Assembly: GCA_003972955.1 (NCBI GenBank)
Contig: QOAQ01000154.1
Location: forward strand, 1 to 38,094
Reading direction: 5' to 3'
Length of the DNA stretch: 38,094 nucleotides
Source: Aquificaceae bacterium
Lineage (GTDB): Bacteria; Pseudomonadota; Gammaproteobacteria; Thiotrichales; Thiotrichaceae
Both the position numbers and the translations under genes were made by a program. Shown one piece after another: positions 25,119-33,017 of the stretch. The stretch's first letter is position 1. Each line of letters opens with the position of its first letter. The notes under the pieces were generated by a model. The model did no database searches and was not told where the DNA came from. It saw only the letters and a list, made by a program, of their open reading frames with translations.

Positions 25119-25123
25119 TGATT

Positions 25124-25564
25124 TTAGTTTTTAAACACAATAGCCGTTTTAGACATCCGATCATGGAATGCGAGTTTATTTTTATCAAACAAAAGCCATA
25201 AGTACCCTGCTGCTAGTGGTATCCAACTGACGATGGAGTATATGTAGCGGATAAAGGCTTGTTTCCAGTTAATAGCTTGTCCGTCGAAGCTGATGACTTT
25301 TAGCTTCCATGCGCGCATTCCTAGGGTTTGTCCGCCATGTGTCCAGAACCAACCAAAGAAGAGGTAGCCAAGGGCTAAGAGATACACAAAGAATAGTTTA
25401 GCCACAAGGCTACCTTTGGCGACGTTTTCTATGCCCGTTATGCTGGTGAGGGTGAGCATGGAGATAAAACCCACCACTAATAAAACCGAGCCAAAGAGTA
25501 AAAAATCGTAAAACATGGCTGCGACACGTTTGGCAAATGTGGCAGGGGTAGCGGAGTCACTCAT
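25124..25564 (-). CDS. RDD family membrane protein
   Basis: The 146-residue protein has three membrane segments and the RDD family residues: RVAAMFYDFLLF near the N-terminus (Arg, Asp), GQTLGMRAWKLKV in the middle and KLAFHDRMSKTAIV at the end. RDD proteins are of mostly unknown function; some have been linked to ion transport. It starts three bases after the trpG stop, so it is the last gene of the trpE-trpG unit, where trpD and trpC would be in many relatives. Confidence 0.85.
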   Translation of the reverse strand: MSDSATPATFAKRVAAMFYDFLLFGSVLLVVGFISMLTLTSITGIENVAKGSLVAKLFFVYLLALGYLFFGWFWTHGGQTLGMRAWKLKVISFDGQAINWKQAFIRYIYSIVSWIPLAAGYLWLLFDKNKLAFHDRMSKTAIVFKN

Positions 25565-25567
25565 TTG

Positions 25568-26149
25568 TTAGTCCATATTAATAAAGTTTTGCAACATATC
25601 ATGACCATGTTGACTGAGTATAGATTCGGGGTGAAATTGTACGCCTTCGAGTGGGTATTCTTTATGGCGCACTCCCATAATCTCGTCGATTTCACCTGCT
25701 GCGGTTTCTGTCCATGCGGTTATTTCTAGGCAGTCGGGGAGTGTTTCTTTTTCGATGACAAGAGAGTGGTAGCGCGTTGCTTCAAAAGGATTGCTTAATC
25801 CTGCAAATACGCCCGTATCGGTATGGTGCATCATCGATGTTTTTCCGTGCATAACTTCTTTTGCGCGGATGATATTACCACCAAAGGCTTGTCCTATGGA
25901 TTGATGCCCTAAACATACGCCAAACAGGGGTAGTTTACCTGCATATTGTTTGATGACCTCTAGTGAGATACCTGCCTCTGTGGGTGTGCAAGGACCTGGG
26001 GAAATAATAATACGTTCGGGTGCTAGCGTATCAATATCTTCAAGGGTGATTTCATCGTTGCGTTTTACCAAAACATCAGCGCCTAACTCACCTAAGTATT
26101 GCACTAGGTTGTAGGTGAAGGAGTCGTAGTTATCAATCATTAATATCAT
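25568..26149 (-). CDS. trpG: Anthranilate synthase glutaminase component (TrpG/PabA type)
   Basis: A class I glutamine amidotransferase of 193 residues that supplies ammonia to TrpE. The triad is visible: Cys79 in GVCLGHQ, His173 and Glu175 in QFHPES. The oxyanion region [11 protein letters not shown] (50-60) is present. GGAGGA precedes the ATG. It follows trpE by 12 bases. It may also serve p-aminobenzoate synthesis with a PabB encoded elsewhere, as in many bacteria with a single such subunit. Confidence 0.93.
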   Translation of the reverse strand: MILMIDNYDSFTYNLVQYLGELGADVLVKRNDEITLEDIDTLAPERIIISPGPCTPTEAGISLEVIKQYAGKLPLFGVCLGHQSIGQAFGGNIIRAKEVMHGKTSMMHHTDTGVFAGLSNPFEATRYHSLVIEKETLPDCLEITAWTETAAGEIDEIMGVRHKEYPLEGVQFHPESILSQHGHDMLQNFINMD

Positions 26150-26161
26150 TGTCTTATCCTC

Positions 26162-27643
26162 CTATCGGTGCGCGCCATCAATACCCGCAAGGGCTTGTTC
26201 GACGGCTTGAAAAATTGCACGGGCTTTGTTCATGGTTTCTTTCCATTCCATGTCTGGCACGGAGTCATAAACAATACCTGCACCTGCTTGAATATTAAGT
26301 GTGTTATCTTTAATAACAGCGGTGCGGATAGCAATAGCGGTGTCCATATTACCGTTCCAAGCAAGGTAGCCGATAGCGCCTGAGTAGATGCCACGCTTAA
26401 CAGGCTCTAACTCGTCGATAATTTCCATCGCACGTATTTTAGGTGCGCCACTGACCGTTCCTGCGGGGAAGGTAGCACGTAAAACATCTATTGCACTCAT
26501 ATTAGGAACAATTTTGCCAACAACATTAGAGACGATGTGCATCACGTGGGAGTAGCGTTCGATAAACATTTTATCAGTGAGTTTGACGCTACCAATTTGA
26601 CTCACGCGTCCTGCATCGTTACGACCCAGATCGATTAACATTAAATGTTCAGCTAATTCTTTGGGGTCGTTTAATAGCTCTTCTTCCATTGCTTTGTCGT
26701 GGGCTTTATCACGACCGCGTTTGCGTGTACCTGCAATGGGGCGCACGGTAATTTCTTCGTCTTCAAGACGTACTAATATCTCAGGTGATGATCCTATAAT
26801 TTGGAATTCATCTAAATTGAGAAAGTACATATAAGGTGACGGATTTAATGAGCGTAAGGCGCGGTATAAGTCAATAGGGGGCGCTTTAAAAGGAATGCTT
26901 AGGCGTTGCGATAAAACCACCTGCATAATATCGCCCGCGGCAATATACTCCTTTGCTTTGGCGACGGCTTCTTTAAAACCTGTTTCGGTGAAGCCTGAGC
27001 TAAAGTCATCCTCGGTTATTTTTTGTGATAATTTGGCGGGTTGATAACCTCGAATAGGCTCGCGTAATTTGCGCTCTAAAAAATTCAACCGTGATAAAGC
27101 CTGTTCGTACTGGTCTTTTTGCGCATGGACGATAAGGTACAATTTACCTTTGAGGTTATCAAATACCACGACTTCATCGGATAGCATGAGTAAAATATCA
27201 GGCGTATTGATGATGTCATCTTTGCGGGGGCTTTGTGCTAATTTTGGCTCGACATAGCGAATGGTATCATAGCCAAAATAACCTACCAGACCACCACTAA
27301 AACGAGGCAGTCCATCAATTTCAGGGACATTGATTTTCTCTTGATACGCTTCGATCCACGCAAGTGGGTCAGCAACCGTTTCTGAGCTGATGACTTTCCA
27401 GTTTTCAGTGACTTCAACTTGTTTATCACGAATACGAATAATGGTGCTGGCAGGTAAGCCTATAATGGAGTAGCGACCCCATTTTTCACCGCCATGAACG
27501 GATTCAAAGAGATAGGAAAAAGGTGCATTAGCAAGTTTGAGATAGGTACTGACAGGAGTATCAAGATCAGCTAAAACTTCGCGCATTAGGGGAATGCGAT
27601 TAAAGCCTTGCTGTAAATAATGTTCAAATGTTTCTTTTTTCAT
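26162..27643 (-). CDS. trpE: Anthranilate synthase component I
   Basis: TrpE makes anthranilate from chorismate, the first step of tryptophan synthesis. The 493-residue protein has the N-terminal regulatory region ([18 protein letters not shown], about 42-59, with the ES of the tryptophan-binding motif) and the catalytic core with [40 protein letters not shown] and [10 protein letters not shown]. Feedback inhibition by tryptophan is likely from the conserved site. Its ribosome site lies in a segment complementary to the upstream leader ORF (see trpL), which suggests control of translation. The operon continues into trpG and an RDD gene. Confidence 0.94.
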   Translation of the reverse strand: MKKETFEHYLQQGFNRIPLMREVLADLDTPVSTYLKLANAPFSYLFESVHGGEKWGRYSIIGLPASTIIRIRDKQVEVTENWKVISSETVADPLAWIEAYQEKINVPEIDGLPRFSGGLVGYFGYDTIRYVEPKLAQSPRKDDIINTPDILLMLSDEVVVFDNLKGKLYLIVHAQKDQYEQALSRLNFLERKLREPIRGYQPAKLSQKITEDDFSSGFTETGFKEAVAKAKEYIAAGDIMQVVLSQRLSIPFKAPPIDLYRALRSLNPSPYMYFLNLDEFQIIGSSPEILVRLEDEEITVRPIAGTRKRGRDKAHDKAMEEELLNDPKELAEHLMLIDLGRNDAGRVSQIGSVKLTDKMFIERYSHVMHIVSNVVGKIVPNMSAIDVLRATFPAGTVSGAPKIRAMEIIDELEPVKRGIYSGAIGYLAWNGNMDTAIAIRTAVIKDNTLNIQAGAGIVYDSVPDMEWKETMNKARAIFQAVEQALAGIDGAHR

Positions 27644-27646
27644 GGG

Positions 27647-27664
27647 AATAAACCTGCATAAAAA
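27647..27664 (-). promoter_or_regulatory. Anti-leader segment covering the trpE ribosome binding site
   Basis: In the mRNA this reads UUUUUAUGCAGGUUUAUU and ends three bases before the trpE AUG. It is complementary over all 18 bases, with one G-U pair, to leader ORF codons 3-9 (27729-27746). AGG at 27655-27653, the only Shine-Dalgarno-like motif for trpE, lies inside. The duplex would therefore hide the trpE start region. Confidence 0.7.
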
Positions 27665-27697
27665 GGTAAAAAATAAGCGTAAAGGGGTGTGTTAGTG

Positions 27698-27754
27698 TTA
27701 GCTACACCATCGCCAGTTTTGTTGCCAATTTTTATACAGGTTTATTTTCATCAT
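27698..27754 (-). CDS. trpL: trp leader peptide (18 aa, three Trp)
   Basis: The ATG overlaps the gph stop codon as TAATG, a typical reinitiation junction, and the ORF of 18 codons ends TAA 54 bases before trpE. The peptide has Trp at positions 10, 14 and 16 (NWQQNWRW), a strong excess for a short random ORF, and tandem Trp-codon leaders precede trpE in many bacteria. Codons 3-9 can pair with the trpE ribosome site (27647-27664). A ribosome stalled at the first Trp codon for lack of charged tRNA-Trp would cover the leader arm and free trpE. I see no convincing intrinsic terminator: a weak GGTGT/ACACC stem is followed only ten bases later by a U-run. Confidence 0.75.
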   Translation of the reverse strand: MMKINLYKNWQQNWRWCS

Positions 27755-28434
27755 TAAGCCGTTTTAATTAAGTTGCGTAATTCTATCATAGAGTCTATCA
27801 CAGCGTCAGGCTTATAGTGACGAATATCCTCACCATGATTGTAGCCATACGACATACAGATAATATCAAAACCTGCCGCACGTGCGGCTTTAACATCTGA
27901 CTGCGAATCACCTAGCATCAGAGACTCTTCAGGCTTAACGCCTAGCTCTTTTGCACCATGTAAAAGTGGTAAAGGGTCAGGTTTTTTCTTTTCCAACGTG
28001 TCGCCACTAATGATGATTTCAAACTCATCAAAAATACCAAGATCACGTAGAATAGGGTGAGTAAAACGCTCCACTTTATTGGTGATACAACCAATTTTCA
28101 TTCCCGTTGATTGAAGAAAGGCTAAACCTTCTTTAACACCAGGATAAAGCGTACTGCGCTTGGCGTTGTTGACAGCATACAGCTTTTCAAAAATAGGCAT
28201 TGCTTTTGCAAAGATTGCCTCATCGTGAGGCGCATCAAGGTCATTTGCGATAGCACGTTCCATTAAGCGTACAACCCCATTGCCAACCCACTGACGAATC
28301 CTTGGCTCACCACGTTCAGGCAAGCCAATTTCTTTGAGCGTTTCTTCAACACACCAAGCAAGATCAGGGACGGAGTCAACCAGTGTTCCGTCCACGTCGA
28401 TCATAATGAGTTTTGGATTAAATAGTTTACTCAT
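27754..28434 (-). CDS. gph: Phosphoglycolate phosphatase
   Basis: A HAD-superfamily phosphatase of 226 residues that removes phosphate from 2-phosphoglycolate, the by-product of RuBisCO oxygenation and of DNA repair. Motif I is MIDVDGTLVDS (11-21). Later motifs are CITNKVERF (motif II region), KKKPDPLPL (Lys of motif III) and MLGDSQSDVKAA (motif IV acidic residues). The start overlaps the rpe stop (TAATG), and its own stop overlaps the trp leader ATG in the same way. Next to rpe and the cbb cluster it is probably the CbbZ of this organism as well. Confidence 0.92.
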   Translation of the reverse strand: MSKLFNPKLIMIDVDGTLVDSVPDLAWCVEETLKEIGLPERGEPRIRQWVGNGVVRLMERAIANDLDAPHDEAIFAKAMPIFEKLYAVNNAKRSTLYPGVKEGLAFLQSTGMKIGCITNKVERFTHPILRDLGIFDEFEIIISGDTLEKKKPDPLPLLHGAKELGVKPEESLMLGDSQSDVKAARAAGFDIICMSYGYNHGEDIRHYKPDAVIDSMIELRNLIKTA

Positions 28435-29132
28435 TAAACATTTGCCGCCGCTAATTCGGCACGGAATTTGCCACAGATGGTTTGGTAATCGTTCTCATCA
28501 TCAGCACCAACTGCACCGAAGATAGCAGAACCTGCGACAAACATATCTGCACCTGCTTCTTTGATTTCTCTGATATTGTTGTCTTTAACACCGCCATCAA
28601 CTTCTAAGCGAATATCAAAACCAGAATCATCAATTAATTTACGCACTTGCTTTAATTTTGTAAGCGTTGAGGGAATAAAGCTCTGTCCGCCAAACCCTGG
28701 GTTTACCGACATAAGTAGGATAAGGTCAACTTTATCCATAACATACTCAAGAATATCCAAAGGAGTAGCAGGGTTAAAAACAAGCCCCGCTTTACACCCT
28801 AGCTCACGAATCATTTGTAAAGTACGGTCTACATGCTCGGATGCTTCAGGGTGAAATGAAATATAGGTTGCGCCAGCTTCAGCAAAATCAGGGATGATGC
28901 GGTCAACAGGCTTTACCATAAGGTGAACATCAATATCTGCGGTAACGCCATGTTTGCGTAAGGCATCACACACCAAGGGACCTATGGTGAGGTTAGGTAC
29001 ATAGTGATTATCCATTACATCAAAATGAACAACATCAGCGCCTGATTTGATGACATTATCAACCTCTTCACCCAAACGGGCAAAGTCAGCGGAAAGTATA
29101 GAAGGAGCGATTAAATCGGTTTGTCTAGCCAT
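28434..29132 (-). CDS. rpe: Ribulose-phosphate 3-epimerase
   Basis: Rpe interconverts ribulose 5-phosphate and xylulose 5-phosphate in the pentose phosphate pathway and the Calvin cycle. The 232-residue TIM barrel shows [17 protein letters not shown] (8-24), [19 protein letters not shown] (metal-binding His and catalytic Asp), [20 protein letters not shown] and EVDGGVK. It is the first gene of the rpe-gph-trpL-trpE-trpG-RDD unit and lies next to cbbR. Confidence 0.95.
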   Translation of the reverse strand: MARQTDLIAPSILSADFARLGEEVDNVIKSGADVVHFDVMDNHYVPNLTIGPLVCDALRKHGVTADIDVHLMVKPVDRIIPDFAEAGATYISFHPEASEHVDRTLQMIRELGCKAGLVFNPATPLDILEYVMDKVDLILLMSVNPGFGGQSFIPSTLTKLKQVRKLIDDSGFDIRLEVDGGVKDNNIREIKEAGADMFVAGSAIFGAVGADDENDYQTICGKFRAELAAANV

Positions 29133-29244
29133 GGTGTAACTCCAGAAAATCTGAAAAAAAGATGAACTCTACATGAAAAACAGGTGATTTTCAGTAACAG
29201 TATTGTTATTTTGGGACAGTTCCTAAGGGAATAAGTCTTGATAT

Positions 29245-30168
29245 TTATTTTTTTAGAAACGGATCATAGCTCCTAGCATACTTTTTTGACTCTTTAATCA
29301 TAAAGTCTTGAAATTGCTTGGCGGCAGGTGGTAGTTTTTTATCCTTTCTCTTAACGATATGCCAATGACGTTGAATGGGGAGTCGATTAACATCAAGAAT
29401 CACCAATTTTTTTGCCTCTAACTCAAGTTTTATACTGTGTAGAGAGACGATTCCTAAGCCTAGCCCTGCTATAACAGCATGTTTGATGGCTTCATTGCTT
29501 CCCATTTCTAATGTGCTTTTTAGTTCTTGATGTTGTGCTTTGAAAAAAGAGTTGATGGTTGCGCGTGTGCCTGAGCCTTGTTCTCGTACAATAAATTCAT
29601 GTGTGGCAATATCTTTGAATGAGATATTGCGTTTATTTACGCAGGGGTGGTCGGTATGTGCGATAACACACAGCGGGTTGGGAATTAAAGGTTCAGACAC
29701 CAGCCCTGATTTTGGTGGTGGCTCGCCCATTAAGACAATATCAGGTTCAAAATTTTGCAGTTGTTTAATTAATTTTTCTCGGTTAGTAATTTTTAGCACA
29801 ACCTTAATGTTTTTATTTTCTTTGGAGAAACAAGCAATCATCTGGGTGATGAGGTGATTGGAGGTAGTTGTTGCCGATACTTTTATGCGTCCTCGGTGTA
29901 AATCCTTTATTTCATGGGTTGCTTCTATTAAGTCGTCATAATCAATTGTGAGTTTATGGCTGTACTGGTGAAAATCTTTTCCTGTTTCTGTTAACGCGAT
30001 ACGCTTTCCTTGTCGTTCAAATAATACAATTCCCGTATTTGATTCCAGTTGTTTTATTTGCATGGAAACCGCAGGTTGGGTCATATGTAATTTCTCTGCG
30101 GCTAAGGAATAGCTACCTAATTGAACAATCGCATCCACGATTTGTAGTTGTCTAATGGTTATATGCAT
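29245..30168 (-). CDS. cbbR: LysR-type regulator CbbR
   Basis: A 307-residue LysR-type activator with an N-terminal winged helix (TIRQLQIVDAIVQLGSYSLAAEKLHMTQPAVSMQIKQLE, interrupted here for length) and an effector domain of CbbR type (VREQGSGTRATINSFF, KHAVIAGLGLGIVSLHS). The ATG at 30168 is preceded by GGTGA and matches the family N-terminus (MHITIRQLQ); an ATG at 30177 is also in frame. It is transcribed away from cbbM, the classical arrangement in which CbbR binds between the two genes, activates cbbM and represses itself. Confidence 0.9.
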   Translation of the reverse strand: MHITIRQLQIVDAIVQLGSYSLAAEKLHMTQPAVSMQIKQLESNTGIVLFERQGKRIALTETGKDFHQYSHKLTIDYDDLIEATHEIKDLHRGRIKVSATTTSNHLITQMIACFSKENKNIKVVLKITNREKLIKQLQNFEPDIVLMGEPPPKSGLVSEPLIPNPLCVIAHTDHPCVNKRNISFKDIATHEFIVREQGSGTRATINSFFKAQHQELKSTLEMGSNEAIKHAVIAGLGLGIVSLHSIKLELEAKKLVILDVNRLPIQRHWHIVKRKDKKLPPAAKQFQDFMIKESKKYARSYDPFLKK

Positions 30169-30176
30169 AATCACCA

Positions 30177-30220
30177 TTATAAGTTTTTCTTATAAAAAGT
30201 TAAGTTAAAATAGCTTTTAC
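30177..30220. promoter_or_regulatory. Putative CbbR operators upstream of cbbM
   Basis: TTATAA-N7-TTATAA (30177-30195) is a perfect repeat of a palindromic half-site, and TAAGTTAAAA-TAG-CTTTTACTTA (about 30200-30222) is a second, imperfect dyad. Spacing and T-N11-A content suit tandem LysR sites. The region is AT-rich, so chance dyads are possible. Confidence 0.5.
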
Positions 30221-30242
30221 TTATTAATAATTTCAGTATAGT
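30215..30242 (+). promoter_or_regulatory. Candidate cbbM promoter
   Basis: TATAGT (30237-30242) is a fair -10 hexamer. The -35 region, around TTTTAC (30215-30220), is poor, as expected for an activator-dependent promoter next to the putative CbbR sites. Transcription would start near 30249, with a leader of about 110 bases that ends in the strong ribosome site AAAGGAG (30349-30355). Confidence 0.45.
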
Positions 30243-30360
30243 GTGCTCATGTTTTAGAGTTGATCGTTATTTTTACAATATTAATGAATCATTACTACTC
30301 TAATCACCCCAATACAGATAACCTTATCTGTTTGTTTTTTATATTTGAAAGGAGTTCCAA

Positions 30361-31737
30361 ATGGATCAGTCGGGTCGTTATGCAGACTTAAGTCTTGATG
30401 AAGATACGTTAATTGCAGAAGGGAAGCATATTCTTGTTGCTTACACAATGGAGCCAAATGGCCCTGGTTACTTAGAAGCAGCAGCTCACTTTGCAGCAGA
30501 GTCTTCAACCGGTACAAACGTAGAAGTTTCTACCACAGACGATTTCACCAAAGGCGTTGACGCTTTAGTTTATGAAATCGACGAAGCAAAAGGCATTATG
30601 AAAATTGCCTACCCTAACGAATTATTTGACCGTAATGTAATAGACGGTCGTGCAATGATCGTTTCATTCCTAACACTTGTTATTGGTAATAACCAAGGCA
30701 TGGGTGATATTGCAAACGCTCAAATGCAAGATTTTTATATGCCACCTGCAATGCTTGCATTATTTGATGGCCCTGCAAAATCAATTAATGATCTATGGAC
30801 ATTATTAGGTCGTGATCATGAAAACGGTGGTTACATCGCTGGTACTATTATCAAGCCTAAGCTTGGTTTACGTCCTGAGCCATTTGCTGAAGCAGCTTAC
30901 CAGTTCTGGCTAGGTGGTGACTTTATCAAGAATGATGAGCCACAAGGAAACCAAGTTTTCTGTCCACTTAAGAAAGTACTTCCTCTCGTACATGATGCAA
31001 TGAAACGTGCACAAGATGAGACGGGTGAAGCTAAACTATTCTCTTTGAATATCACAGCTGATGACCATTACGAAATGTGTGCTCGTGCTGATTTCGGATT
31101 AGAAACATTTGGTGAAGATGCACCTCGTTTAGCCTTCTTGGTAGACGGTTTTGTGGGTGGCCCTGGTATGGTGACAACAGCACGTCGCCAGTACCCATCA
31201 CAATATTTACATTACCATCGTGCAGGTCATGGCATGATTACATCACCTTCATCTAAGCGTGGTTACACAGCTTATATCTTAGCTAAAATGTCTCGTTTAA
31301 TGGGTGCTTCTGGTATCCACGTAGGCACAATGGGTTATGGTAAAATGGAAGGTGGTGCTGATGATAAGATCATCGCATACATGATTGAGCGTGATGAGTG
31401 TCAAGGGCCTTTCTACTACCAGAAATGGCATGGAATGAAGCCAACGACTCCAATCGTTTCTGGTGGCATGAACGCACTTCGTCTACCTGGATTCTTCGAG
31501 AACCTAGGTCACGGTAATGTAATCAATACCTCTGGTGGTGGTTCATACGGTCACATCGACAGCCCTGCTGACGGTGCTATCTCATTGAAGCAATCTTACC
31601 AGTGTTACACTGAAGGTGCTGACCCTATTGAATTTGCAAAAGAGCATAAAGAATTTGCACGTGCATTTGAGTCATTCCCAGGTGATGCTGACCAGATATT
31701 CCCAGGTTGGAGAGATAAGCTAGGCGTTCATAAGTAA
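30361..31737 (+). CDS. cbbM: Form II ribulose-1,5-bisphosphate carboxylase/oxygenase
   Basis: CbbM fixes CO2 onto ribulose bisphosphate. Residues match form II RuBisCO of Rhodospirillum with an offset of one: Lys165 in [10 protein letters not shown], the carbamylated Lys190 and metal ligands Asp192/Glu193 in DFIKNDEP, the His of YHRAGHG, the loop 6 Lys in [11 protein letters not shown], and [12 protein letters not shown]. At 458 residues it has family length. AAAGGAG sits six bases before the ATG. A strong terminator follows (31771-31796), so cbbM may be expressed above the downstream cbbQO genes. Form II enzymes suit high CO2 and low O2. Confidence 0.97.
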   Translation: MDQSGRYADLSLDEDTLIAEGKHILVAYTMEPNGPGYLEAAAHFAAESSTGTNVEVSTTDDFTKGVDALVYEIDEAKGIMKIAYPNELFDRNVIDGRAMIVSFLTLVIGNNQGMGDIANAQMQDFYMPPAMLALFDGPAKSINDLWTLLGRDHENGGYIAGTIIKPKLGLRPEPFAEAAYQFWLGGDFIKNDEPQGNQVFCPLKKVLPLVHDAMKRAQDETGEAKLFSLNITADDHYEMCARADFGLETFGEDAPRLAFLVDGFVGGPGMVTTARRQYPSQYLHYHRAGHGMITSPSSKRGYTAYILAKMSRLMGASGIHVGTMGYGKMEGGADDKIIAYMIERDECQGPFYYQKWHGMKPTTPIVSGGMNALRLPGFFENLGHGNVINTSGGGSYGHIDSPADGAISLKQSYQCYTEGADPIEFAKEHKEFARAFESFPGDADQIFPGWRDKLGVHK

Positions 31738-31770
31738 ACAATTATTACTTTTGAGTTTTTAGGTTAAGAG

Positions 31771-31796
31771 AAAGCCCCGTTTTTCGGGGCTTTTTT
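31771..31796 (+). terminator. Rho-independent terminator of cbbM
   Basis: AAGCCCCG-TTTTT-CGGGGCTT followed by TTTT, 34 bases after the cbbM stop, is a textbook intrinsic terminator. In the rest of the gap to cbbQ (31797-32043) I see a weak AT-rich dyad, AAACTATT...AATAGTTT (about 31800-31825), a small hairpin next to the cbbQ ribosome site (TTGGGAA/TTCCCCAA, about 31998-32027), and no convincing gene. Confidence 0.9.
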
Positions 31797-32043
31797 ATTA
31801 AACTATTCATTGTTTTAATAGTTTCTAAAGCCTGTTTTATTAAAAAAGACATGCTAATGGAAACTATTTACATGGATTAGGAACGCGCATGGAATAACTT
31901 CCAGAATTTCTAACACAGAATTTTTATTTCAGATTAGATGAGCTCATAAGGCGCATAGTTACTCTACGCAACGAATGAGATCATTTAAGCTAGAGATTGG
32001 GAAGTTGTTTTATGCTCATTCCCCAAATACAGGATAAAGCGCT

Positions 32044-32853
32044 ATGAGCGACATTGATATTGAACAATACAATATAACAGAAGAACCTTTTTACCATGCA
32101 CAGGGTGATGAAGTTAAATGGTATCAAGCAGCCTACGATGCACGTCTGCCTGTTATGGTTAAAGGGCCGACGGGTTGTGGTAAATCCCGTTTTATCGAGC
32201 ACATGGCCTATAAACTTGGCAAGCCATTAATTACCGTTGCTTGTAATGAAGATATGACCGCCTCCGATTTAGTCGGTCGTTATTTGCTTGATGCGAATGG
32301 TACACGCTGGTTAGATGGCCCTTTGACGATTGCCGCTCGTATCGGCGCAATTTGTTACTTGGATGAAGTGGTGGAAGCACGTCAAGATACTACCGTTGTT
32401 ATTCACCCCTTAACCGATCACCGCCGTACATTACCTTTGGATAAAAAAGGTGAGACAGTCACTGCACACCCTGATTTTCAATTAGTGATTTCTTATAATC
32501 CTGGTTATCAAAGTTTGATGAAAGAACTAAAGCAATCCACTAAACAGCGTTTTGTCGCAATGGACTTTGACTATGCTCCCGCAAAAGTTGAGGAAGGCAT
32601 TGTTGAAAAAGAAGCAGGTGTTGACGCTGAAACGGCAAAAAAACTGGTTAAAATTGGTGCTGTTGCTCGAAATTTAAAGGGTCATGGCTTAGACGAAGGT
32701 ATCTCTACCCGTTTATTAGTTTATGCAGCAAGCCTAATGAATCAAGGTATCAATGCACAAGATGCTTGTAAAATGGCACTAGTACGTCCTATTACGGATG
32801 ATGCAGATATTCGTCAAACCTTAGATCATGCTATTGATACTATTTTTGCATAA
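32044..32853 (+). CDS. cbbQ: RuBisCO activase ATPase CbbQ (MoxR-type AAA+)
   Basis: CbbQ hexamers with CbbO use ATP to remove inhibitory sugar phosphates from RuBisCO. In the 269-residue protein the Walker A is GPTGCGKS (41-48) and the Walker B is CYLDE (104-108). LVISYNPGYQS contains sensor 1 and STRLLVYAASL the sensor 2 region, all in the MoxR/NorQ/CbbQ form. AGGA precedes the ATG. A 12-codon frame at 32012-32047 overlaps its ATG (ATGA), but I doubt it is a gene. Confidence 0.95.
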   Translation: MSDIDIEQYNITEEPFYHAQGDEVKWYQAAYDARLPVMVKGPTGCGKSRFIEHMAYKLGKPLITVACNEDMTASDLVGRYLLDANGTRWLDGPLTIAARIGAICYLDEVVEARQDTTVVIHPLTDHRRTLPLDKKGETVTAHPDFQLVISYNPGYQSLMKELKQSTKQRFVAMDFDYAPAKVEEGIVEKEAGVDAETAKKLVKIGAVARNLKGHGLDEGISTRLLVYAASLMNQGINAQDACKMALVRPITDDADIRQTLDHAIDTIFA

Positions 32854-32870
32854 GGAACTCTTTAGTATCC

Positions 32871-32918
32871 GCATCCTTCACTTCGACTTCGCTCAGTACA
32901 GGCGATAAGCTTAGGGTG
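32871..32918. repeat. REP-like unit between cbbQ and cbbO
   Basis: GCATCCTTCACTTCGACTTC...AAGCTTAGGGTGC is nearly the same as 25044-25090 and belongs to the CTTCGACTnnGCTCAG family. It lies inside what is probably a cbbQ-cbbO operon, so it might modulate expression or mRNA stability between the two. The remainder of the 164-base gap shows nothing else. Confidence 0.65.
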
Positions 32919-33017
32919 CGGTAGTAAAGCACAAAACCACAGATTGATACTATTAGCAACTATCTGAGCAGTTATCATTATTTAACTGTAAATATCTAAA
33001 AAACCAGTAAAAATAAT

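Noticed and set aside
27665-27710. Classical transcription attenuator in the trp leader
   Set aside because: The only candidate stem (GGTGT/ACACC) is five pairs long and the U-run follows about ten bases later, so it is not a convincing intrinsic terminator.
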